From an uncultured Actinomycetes bacterium (lineage in GTDB: Bacteria; Actinomycetota; Actinomycetes; Mycobacteriales; Mycobacteriaceae), in the NCBI GenBank assembly GCA_903911165.1, contig CAIWCQ010000106.1, positions 1 to 13,358 on the forward strand: 13,358 bases of DNA. Reading direction: 5' to 3'. The translations under genes were made by a program, and so were the position numbers. Of the stretch, positions 6,071 to 13,358 are shown piece after piece; the stretch's first letter is position 1; each line of letters begins with the position of its first letter. Below the pieces are notes generated by a model. That model was given only the letters and a program-made list of their open reading frames with translations, was not told the DNA's origin and did not search any database.

Positions 6071-6851
6071 GGGCCCGGTCCAGCCGACCACCGACGCCCC
6101 ACCGGGCCACCTTGGTCATCGCTTCGCGAATATTGGAACCACTCATCTTCGACACGCCGAGTTCGCGCTCGGTGAATGTGATGGGCACCTCAACCACGGT
6201 GAATCCGCTGTTGATCGTTCGCCAGGTCAAGTCGATCTGGAAGCAGTACCCCTTGGAGTCGACGGTGGCCAGGTCCAGCTTTTCCAGCGCCTCGCGCCGG
6301 TATGCCCGATAGCCGGCAGTGATGTCATGAATTCCGACGCCCAGCAGTAGCCGCGAGTAGGTATTGGCTGTTTTAGACAGCACCAGCCGGCGCCACGGCC
6401 AGTTCCGGACCGTCCCACCTGCGACGTAGCGGGATCCGATCGCCAGGTCAGCGCCGTTGTCGAGAGCGTCGAGCAGCCGGTAGAGCTGTTCGGGGGCGTG
6501 GCTCCCGTCGGCGTCCATCTCCACCAGGACGCTGTACTTGCGGGCCAGTCCCCAGTCGAATCCGGCCAGGTAGGCCGCACCGAGACCATCCTTGGCCCTG
6601 CGATGCAGGACATGGATCCGGTCCGGGTCGGCCAGCGCCAGTTCGTCGGCGAGTTCGCCGGTGCCGTCCGGACTGGAATCATCGACGACGAGGACGTGCA
6701 CGTCGGGCCTGGCCTTGTGCACCCGGCCCACGATCAGGGGCAGATTCTCGAGTTCGTTGTAGGTCGGGATGATCACCAGGGTCCCCTTGGCGGAGATCCC
6801 GGGGGGCGTTTCAGCGGCCCTTTTGGCCCGGCTCCTGCCCTGGGTGCTCAT
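6054..6851 (-). CDS. ppm1: Polyprenol monophosphomannose synthase (Ppm1 catalytic domain)
   Basis: This 265-residue GT2-family glycosyltransferase of the dolichyl-phosphate-mannose-synthase type transfers mannose from GDP-mannose to polyprenyl phosphate at the cytoplasmic face. The product feeds lipomannan and lipoarabinomannan synthesis. Visible motifs are the start of the fold VIIPTYNE (26-33), [10 protein letters not shown] (55-64), the metal-binding DAD (113-115) in [17 protein letters not shown] (140-146) and the [14 protein letters not shown] region (173-186). There is no C-terminal membrane domain, so membrane association probably comes through Lnt. I chose ATG 6851 because it overlaps the lnt stop as ATGA; upstream in-frame extension to 6968 would lie within lnt. 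In M. tuberculosis this is domain 2 of the fused Rv2051c, while M. smegmatis has separate genes as here. Confidence 0.95.
   Translation of the reverse strand: MSTQGRSRAKRAAETPPGISAKGTLVIIPTYNELENLPLIVGRVHKARPDVHVLVVDDSSPDGTGELADELALADPDRIHVLHRRAKDGLGAAYLAGFDWGLARKYSVLVEMDADGSHAPEQLYRLLDALDNGADLAIGSRYVAGGTVRNWPWRRLVLSKTANTYSRLLLGVGIHDITAGYRAYRREALEKLDLATVDSKGYCFQIDLTWRTINSGFTVVEVPITFTERELGVSKMSGSNIREAMTKVARWGVGGRLDRARGAGR
6059..6075. terminator. Seven-base-pair all-GC hairpin downstream of rbpA
   Basis: GGCCCGC (6059-6065) pairs perfectly with GCGGGCC (6069-6075) around a three-base loop, five bases after the rbpA stop codon. There is no following T-run, as in the I-shaped hairpins proposed as terminators in mycobacteria. 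It lies inside the last codons of ppm1, so on that strand it is transcribed as coding sequence. Confidence 0.48.
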
Positions 6852-8455
6852 GCGACTCCTCTGTCGGGACGCTCGGTCCGGCGCCGGTTGCGCCACTGGC
6901 GCATGAATCCTCCATTCTGCAGTATCGCGGCGCCGATGGCCGCGACCGCGATGGCCACCAGTAACCACTGCAGTGGCTCAGCCCAGCGGGTACCCGGAGT
7001 CTGGGTGGCCCGCAGACCGACCTCGACGTCGAGATAGGCGGGCCTGAAGAAGGCGGTCCGGGCCATTTCCCGGCCATCGGGGGCGATTGCGGCACTGATA
7101 CCGGTGGTTCCCGCGACGATCAGGTAGCGACCGTGTTCGACGGCCCTGAGTTTCGCGAACGCCAACTGCTGTTCGCTCATGGCTTGATCAAACGTGGCGT
7201 TATTGGTGGGCACCGTCAGCAACTGGGCGCCGTTGCGCACCGACTGGCGCAGCGCGCGGTCGAAGATGACCTCCCAACAGGTGGCAACCCCGACGGGCAC
7301 GCCTGCGGGGCGGACCACGCCACTGCCGCTGCCCGCGACGAAGTATCCCGCGCGATCGGCCCACGACGACAGCCGACGGAAGAAGGACCGCCACGGCAGA
7401 TATTCACCGAACGGTTGCACGATCTGTTTGTCATGGCGTTCGCCGGGGCCGGTGTCGGGGTCCCACACGATTACCGTGTTGGACGCGGCGGGGTTGTCCT
7501 GCGTCGACTCCGGTCGGGCGACGACCGCCCCGACCATGATCGGCACTCCGATGGCTCGCGCGGCGACGGTGATCTGCTCGGCGGCATCGGCATTGGTCAA
7601 AGGGTCGATATCGGAGGAGTTCTCCGGCCAGATCACGAACTTCGGTTGCGGCACTCTGCCGGCACGGACATCGTCGGCGAGTTGCAATGTCTGGCGGACG
7701 TGGTTGTCCAAAACGGCACGACGTTGAGCGTTGAATTCCAGACCAAGCCGCGGCACGTTGCCCTGAACCGCCGCAACAACGATCCTTGGTTCGCCCGCCA
7801 CCGGCATGCCCGCGCGGCGCATCCCGGGAGCGGCGACCGCGGTGACGAGCAGTACCGCGCAGATACCGGCGGCGGGGACGATGAACCTGGCAGCTTCCGG
7901 GCCTTGGGCTTCGCCGCGGCGAAATCGCCCCGCGATCGCGGGCAGCAGGGCACACAGCGAGGTGCCCAGCAACGCGATCGCGAACGATACCAGCGGTGCG
8001 CCACCGAAGTGTGCCAGCGCCAGGAAGGGGCCATCGGCCTGGCTGAAAGCCGTTACGCCCCAGGGGAATCCGCCGAACGGCACACTTGATTTGAGCCATT
8101 CCTGCAGCGACCACACCGCGGCCAGCCACAACGGCCAACCGGGCAGACGGGCCACCAGAACCGCACACCCACCGAACACCGCCGGGAAACAGGCCTCCAG
8201 CACCGACAGCGCGATCCACGGCGCCGAGCCGACGAGGCCGCTGATCCACGGCAGCAACGGCAGGTAGAACGCGAGGCCGAAAAGGAGTCCGTACCCGAAA
8301 CCGCCCACCATGGTGGTTTTCGGATGAACCACCACCCAGGTCAGCAGGGCCAGCGCCGGCACCGCCGCCCACCACCACCCAACCGGTGGGAAGCTCACGC
8401 ACATCAGTAGACCGGCCAGTACAGCCATAGCTGACCGGAGCGCCCGGCTACCCAT
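6848..8455 (-). CDS. lnt: Apolipoprotein N-acyltransferase
   Basis: This 535-residue integral membrane enzyme adds the third acyl chain to the N-terminal cysteine of lipoproteins. The N-terminal part has about six membrane helices (about 8-205). The nitrilase-type domain follows (about 225-480), with the catalytic residues E278 in WPENSSD, K343 in [15 protein letters not shown] and C393 in ATCWEVIFD, and the family block [16 protein letters not shown] (415-430). A last membrane helix (about 493-512) and a basic tail end the protein. ATG 8455 (MGSRAL) is preferred to the in-frame ATG 8728, because the extra residues are antisense-like Pro/Arg-rich sequence within the amidohydrolase gene; ATG 8428 is another possibility. 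The start overlaps the amidohydrolase end by eight bases and the stop overlaps ppm1 by four, so translation is probably coupled through all three. Confidence 0.94.
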   Translation of the reverse strand: MGSRALRSAMAVLAGLLMCVSFPPVGWWWAAVPALALLTWVVVHPKTTMVGGFGYGLLFGLAFYLPLLPWISGLVGSAPWIALSVLEACFPAVFGGCAVLVARLPGWPLWLAAVWSLQEWLKSSVPFGGFPWGVTAFSQADGPFLALAHFGGAPLVSFAIALLGTSLCALLPAIAGRFRRGEAQGPEAARFIVPAAGICAVLLVTAVAAPGMRRAGMPVAGEPRIVVAAVQGNVPRLGLEFNAQRRAVLDNHVRQTLQLADDVRAGRVPQPKFVIWPENSSDIDPLTNADAAEQITVAARAIGVPIMVGAVVARPESTQDNPAASNTVIVWDPDTGPGERHDKQIVQPFGEYLPWRSFFRRLSSWADRAGYFVAGSGSGVVRPAGVPVGVATCWEVIFDRALRQSVRNGAQLLTVPTNNATFDQAMSEQQLAFAKLRAVEHGRYLIVAGTTGISAAIAPDGREMARTAFFRPAYLDVEVGLRATQTPGTRWAEPLQWLLVAIAVAAIGAAILQNGGFMRQWRNRRRTERPDRGVA

Positions 8456-10040
8456 GCAGCACCGTGCCGCGGTGGACACTTTGGCGGCAATGCGGCAGCG
8501 GATCGCCGGGATCCAGGCGTGGCAGGGCGGGAACCCGAGACCGGGGATCGGTGGACCAGCGCTGCACGGTGTCGGCGGGGGCGCTGACGTCGACCTCGCC
8601 GGTCTCCCACACCGCATAGGACGCGGGGGCGCCCGGGACGAGCGTTCCGGTGACACCGTCGCGCACGCCACCGGCCCGCCACGCCCCGCGGGTGGCGGCG
8701 GCGAATGCGGCCCGCACTGAGATACCACTACCCGGGGTGCGGTGCTGGCTCGCCGCCCGCACCGCGGACCAGGGGTTCATGGCGGTCACCGGGGCATCAG
8801 AGCCTAGAGCCAACGGCACGCCCGCCGACGCCAACAGCGCCAGCGGGTTGAGTCCTGCGGCCCGGCCGGCGCCCAGTCGGCGGGCATACATGCCATCCTC
8901 GCCGCCCCACAACGCGTCGAAACCCGGCTGCACGCTGGCGGTGATGCCCCAGGCGCCAAGCTTGGCTGCCTGGTCCGCCGACACCATCTCGAGGTGCTCG
9001 AGCCGATGACCGCAGCGCGCCACCGCGGGGATACCGAACCTGGCGACTGTGCGCTCAAGCGCGTCGACCACTGCCGTTACTGCCGCGTCGCCGATCACAT
9101 GGAATCCGGCGGTGATGTCGGCCTCGGTGCAGGCGAACAGATGCTCGGCGATCCCGTCGGTATCGAGATAGCGGCTCCCGGTACACCCGGGCTCGTCGGC
9201 ATAGGGAGCGCATAGCCACGCCGTGCGCGAACCGAGTGCGCCATCGACGAACAAATCCCCGGCCAGACCGCGGGCGCCGGTGGTCTCCATCAGGGCGCGG
9301 GCCTGGGCCGCGCTCGATACCGCCTCGCCCCAATACCCCACCACCTCCACGCCGTGGCCGCCGGCGCGCAACTCGTCCCAGTCCTCAACTCCACCGATAT
9401 CGGGGCCGGCACACTCGTGGACGGCCACGATGCCCGCCGCAGCAGCGGAATCCAGGGCGGCACGGCGCGCGTCCGCACGCTGCCCAGCGGTGAGCAGCCC
9501 GCGGGCCGAGGCCCGCAACAGGTGATGGGCTTGAGCCGATAGCGGCAGTTGCGGATCGAACCCGGTGACCGCCGAAAGATCGGAGACCATGTTGCGCAAC
9601 CCTGTTGAGGCGAGAGCCGAGTGCACATCGACGCGGGACAGATATGCCGGAAGGCGTCCTACGGCAGCGTCGATATCGGCGGTGGTGAGCGTCTGGCCTA
9701 CAGGCCATGCGGTGTCATCCCAGCCATGTCCCCAGACCGGCTGACCGGGGTTGGCCGCGACATAGTCGGTGATCAGCCGCAGGCAATGTTCGCGCTCAGT
9801 GGCGGCAGTCAGATCCAAGCCGGTGATCTGTAAACCGGTGGCGGTGAGATGCACGTGGCTGTCAACAAACGCGGGCGCCACGAACGCGCCGTCGAGATCA
9901 ATGGTCTGCGCGTCCGGGAACTGCGCCCGTCCCACCGCGTCGTCCCCCAGCCAGGCCACCAGACCGTCGCGCACTGCCATGGCGGTGGCATCGGGATGCG
10001 ACGGGCTGTGGACAAGCCCGTTGAACAGCAGTGTGGTCAC
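8448..10040 (-). CDS. Amidohydrolase, YtcJ-like
   Basis: This 530-residue metal-dependent amidohydrolase belongs to the YtcJ-like group (amidohydrolase family 3). It shows an N-terminal beta domain, the metal-binding DSHVHL (H62, H64), H140 in RVDVHSA, DGALGSRTAW (266-275), H314 followed by IGDAAV, CGHRLEHLE (343-351), and D415 in LGSDAP. These are the expected positions for a binuclear or mononuclear metal site, so it looks active. No signal peptide is seen, so it is probably cytoplasmic. Substrate is unknown; relatives hydrolyse amides or cyclic C-N bonds. The start is GTG 10040, 17 bases after fxsA. Its length is close to what I recall for M. tuberculosis Rv2052c, which sits at the same place; that equivalence is from memory. 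Confidence 0.88.
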   Translation of the reverse strand: MTTLLFNGLVHSPSHPDATAMAVRDGLVAWLGDDAVGRAQFPDAQTIDLDGAFVAPAFVDSHVHLTATGLQITGLDLTAATEREHCLRLITDYVAANPGQPVWGHGWDDTAWPVGQTLTTADIDAAVGRLPAYLSRVDVHSALASTGLRNMVSDLSAVTGFDPQLPLSAQAHHLLRASARGLLTAGQRADARRAALDSAAAAGIVAVHECAGPDIGGVEDWDELRAGGHGVEVVGYWGEAVSSAAQARALMETTGARGLAGDLFVDGALGSRTAWLCAPYADEPGCTGSRYLDTDGIAEHLFACTEADITAGFHVIGDAAVTAVVDALERTVARFGIPAVARCGHRLEHLEMVSADQAAKLGAWGITASVQPGFDALWGGEDGMYARRLGAGRAAGLNPLALLASAGVPLALGSDAPVTAMNPWSAVRAASQHRTPGSGISVRAAFAAATRGAWRAGGVRDGVTGTLVPGAPASYAVWETGEVDVSAPADTVQRWSTDPRSRVPALPRLDPGDPLPHCRQSVHRGTVLHG

Positions 10041-10057
10041 CGGGCCAGTGTGACGGT

Positions 10058-10591
10058 TCAGCGGATGGTCGGGAGATTGTCCCCCCCGTCGGACCCGTCG
10101 TCGACGATCTGGCTGTCGACGATCTGGCTGTCAACGACCTGGCCGTCAACGACCTGGCCGTCGATGTAGTCACCTCGGCCGGCCCCCGGGCCACGGAAGG
10201 CCGCGAGATTAGCCGCGCCCAACCGCCGGTCGATCCCGCGGGTGAGCATGGTCGCGGCCAGCGGCCGCATCGCCCCGCGCGTCGGCGGCGCCAGCATCAG
10301 TACACCGGCTGTGGTGGTCACGACACCGGGCAGGACCACGAGAAAGGCGCCCAAGCCGACCAGCACACCGTCCGTGACCGCTCCTCCAGAGACGTTTCCG
10401 GCCCGTCGCAGCGTGCGGAGTTGACCCTTGAGTTGAGTGCCCGCCAACAGAATGCCCGCCAGGAAGGTCCCGATCAGCGCCAATATCGCCCAACCCCAGC
10501 CGAAGGCCCAGACAAGCAGGGCCACCGCCGCGAGTTCCACCAGCAGATATACGGCCGCAAGACGTGCCGGGTAGCGCAGAAGCGATCGCAT
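10058..10591 (-). CDS. fxsA: FxsA-family membrane protein with repetitive tail
   Basis: This 177-residue FxsA-family protein has membrane helices at about 9-29, 33-51 and 72-100. The conserved segment LPGVVTTTAGVLMLAPPTRG (87-106) lies at the end of the third helix. FxsA in E. coli affects exclusion of phage T7 by the F plasmid; in mycobacteria the role is unknown. The cytoplasmic tail after about 135 is Gly/Asp-rich and carries four pentapeptide units of the form (G/S)-Q-(V/I)-V-D at about 145-164, coded by a 15-bp tandem repeat. I chose ATG 10591 because it begins just before the first helix and gives a length like that of M. tuberculosis Rv2053c. The upstream ATG 10675 would overlap the cupin gene, and GTG 10594 is also possible. 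The ribosome-binding site is weak. Confidence 0.86.
   Translation of the reverse strand: MRSLLRYPARLAAVYLLVELAAVALLVWAFGWGWAILALIGTFLAGILLAGTQLKGQLRTLRRAGNVSGGAVTDGVLVGLGAFLVVLPGVVTTTAGVLMLAPPTRGAMRPLAATMLTRGIDRRLGAANLAAFRGPGAGRGDYIDGQVVDGQVVDSQIVDSQIVDDGSDGGDNLPTIR
10101..10160. repeat. Four tandem 15-bp repeats in fxsA
   Basis: Units at 10101-10115 and 10116-10130 are identical (tcgacgatctggctg), as are those at 10131-10145 and 10146-10160 (tcaacgacctggccg). The two pairs differ at three bases. The next bases (10161 on) begin a decayed fifth copy. The unit is five codons, so the repeat keeps the fxsA frame. Confidence 0.97.
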
Positions 10592-10640
10592 CACTGAGTG
10601 GAAACGACCTGCGGTCCGATCTGGTTCCGGGCGTTCAGCG

Positions 10641-11027
10641 TCATCCGGCGTCAGGAACCCGCACGCCGACCGCAAGGGCCTGCTGACCCCCGTTGGACCG
10701 CGTCAGGTGACCCCGGGTGCCCATATCTTCGAGCAGGACCGTGTCGCCCGCACAGACGATGCGCTCCGTTCCGTCGCCGACGGTCACCGTGAGGGAACCC
10801 GACATCATGAAGAACCACTGACGATAGGGCGACGGATGCCACGGCCCCGACCAGTCGGGAGCGAAGCGGACAACAGCGAATCCCTCGGCCGACATGAAGG
10901 CGGATGCTTCCAGCGGCGTGGTCGGCGGGGCGAAGTCGCGGGTTTCCAGGGGCAACTCGCAGTCCTCAAAGTGCGAGCAGCCGTCCGTGTCGACGAAGAT
11001 CCGAACGTAGTTCAACGGAATCACCAC
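10641..11027 (-). CDS. Cupin-domain protein
   Basis: This single-domain beta-barrel cupin has 128 residues. The core lies at about 50-125, with motif 1 around WHPSPYRQWFFMMSG (63-77) and motif 2 around GDTVLLEDMGTRGH (94-107). The usual H-x-H-x4-E metal ligands of motif 1 are not present (H64, P65, S66, then R69-Q70), a variant shared with a known group of small cupins, so metal binding is doubtful. Function is unknown. Start is uncertain: GTG 11027 or GTG 11024, about ten bases after the PPOX stop, neither with a strong ribosome-binding site. The longer open frame to 11228 is rejected because its first 65 residues are Ser/Arg/Pro-rich shadow of the PPOX gene. It lies in the cobN to ppm1 run. 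Confidence 0.8.
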   Translation of the reverse strand: MVIPLNYVRIFVDTDGCSHFEDCELPLETRDFAPPTTPLEASAFMSAEGFAVVRFAPDWSGPWHPSPYRQWFFMMSGSLTVTVGDGTERIVCAGDTVLLEDMGTRGHLTRSNGGQQALAVGVRVPDAG

Positions 11028-11037
11028 CGCCAGATGC

Positions 11038-11418
11038 TCAAGCCGCCCGGATCTCGAGTCCGACGACGCGGCCGTTGCCGCCGCGGAGCTTGGAGAAGAA
11101 GCTGAAGATCCGCCCGACAAGGCCGTAGCGCTTAATGATGGCCTGGTAGACGGAGTCGGTCTCGGAGTCGTCGAGCACCGTGGCGACCGCTTCGACCGCG
11201 TCACCCTTGACGTTGCCGCGTCTATCACAGACCGCCAGGGTGACCCGCGAAGTGTTGCGGATCCGCTTGACCTTCCACGCGTTCTTCTCGGTGATCACCA
11301 GCGCGCGATCGCCGTCGCGAGCAATCCAGATCGCGGTGGGCTTGGGCCGACCGTCCTTGGTGAACGTCGTCAGCGACACGTACTGGGCCTTGGACACCTC
11401 GTCAAAAGTGGCTGCCAT
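11038..11418 (-). CDS. PPOX-class probable F420-dependent protein, Rv2061 family
   Basis: This 126-residue split-barrel flavin-fold protein matches the Rv2061 family of PPOX-class, probably F420-dependent enzymes. Typical features are the first strands (YVSLTTFTKDGRPKPTAIW, about 13-31), the Lys-rich segment ITEKNAWKVKRIRN (about 42-55) expected to contact cofactor phosphate or polyglutamate, and the strand TLAVCDRRGNVKG. Members bind F420 or a related flavin and reduce or oxidise small molecules; the substrate here is unknown. The start is ATG 11418 with GGAG close upstream (11421-11424). The gene starts nine bases after the cobN stop, which is the same neighbour relation as Rv2061c and cobN (Rv2062c) in M. 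tuberculosis. Confidence 0.88.
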   Translation of the reverse strand: MAATFDEVSKAQYVSLTTFTKDGRPKPTAIWIARDGDRALVITEKNAWKVKRIRNTSRVTLAVCDRRGNVKGDAVEAVATVLDDSETDSVYQAIIKRYGLVGRIFSFFSKLRGGNGRVVGLEIRAA

Positions 11419-11427
11419 AGCTCCAAC

Positions 11428-13358
<1,931 letters not shown>

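Noticed and set aside
6852..6968. N-terminal extension of ppm1 into lnt
   Set aside because: The ATGA overlap at 6848-6851 gives a standard start and the extra residues do not resemble Ppm1.
7133..8402. ORFs of 318 and 323 codons overlapping lnt on either strand
   Set aside because: The lnt frame holds the E-K-C catalytic residues and membrane helices; the others are shadow frames.
8456..8728. N-terminal extension of lnt to ATG 8728
   Set aside because: The extra 91 residues are Pro/Arg/Cys-rich and lie entirely within the amidohydrolase coding sequence.
11028..11228. N-terminal extension of the cupin protein into the PPOX gene
   Set aside because: Ser/Arg/Pro-rich shadow sequence; cupin homology begins only after the PPOX stop.

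Overview
The window looks like chromosome from a mycobacterium, probably of the fast-growing Mycolicibacterium type. It is GC-rich with G/C-biased third codon positions. It carries an almost textbook actinobacterial RbpA, an Lnt/Ppm1 pair, and a gene order that, from memory, follows the M. tuberculosis segment Rv2045c to Rv2062c (lipT, lppI, an Rv2049c-like gene, rbpA, ppm1/lnt, an Rv2052c-like gene, FxsA, the Rv2061 family, cobN). I see no transposase, phage gene, CRISPR array, tRNA or rRNA.

Layout. Bases 1-1900 (plus strand): an orphan small ORF behind an AT-rich leader, an RDD-family membrane protein with a Pro-rich N-terminus, and a DUF2071/YqjF-family gene whose conserved N-terminus runs upstream of its first usable start codon. 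Bases 1889-4479 (minus strand): lipT (carboxylesterase) followed after 14 bases by an APH-type phosphotransferase. At 4557-5258 lies the divergent lipoprotein gene lppI. At 5275-5604 (minus) is a small zinc-finger-like protein, divergent from rbpA (5718-6053, plus). Bases 6054-13358 (minus strand) form one run of seven tightly packed genes: cobN (5' end outside the window), F420-type PPOX protein, cupin, FxsA, amidohydrolase, lnt and ppm1, with gaps of 9, 10, 49 and 17 bases and then overlaps of 8 and 4 bases.

Function. Lnt N-acylates lipoproteins (LppI is a plausible client) and Ppm1 makes polyprenyl-phosphate mannose for lipomannan and lipoarabinomannan. Both are envelope functions, and the two genes are translationally coupled here although they are one fused gene in M. 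tuberculosis. RbpA is the RNA polymerase/sigma-A activator. CobN is the large subunit of the aerobic cobaltochelatase of the B12 pathway. The others are enzymes or membrane proteins of unknown substrate.

I did not find a hidden multi-gene system. The points most worth checking are the GC hairpins at the abutting rbpA/ppm1 stop codons, the missing start of the DUF2071 gene, the four-copy 15-bp tandem repeat at the end of fxsA, candidate leaderless and overlapping divergent promoters, and the absence of two gene blocks present at this locus in M. tuberculosis. No stretch over 300 bases lacks a gene.
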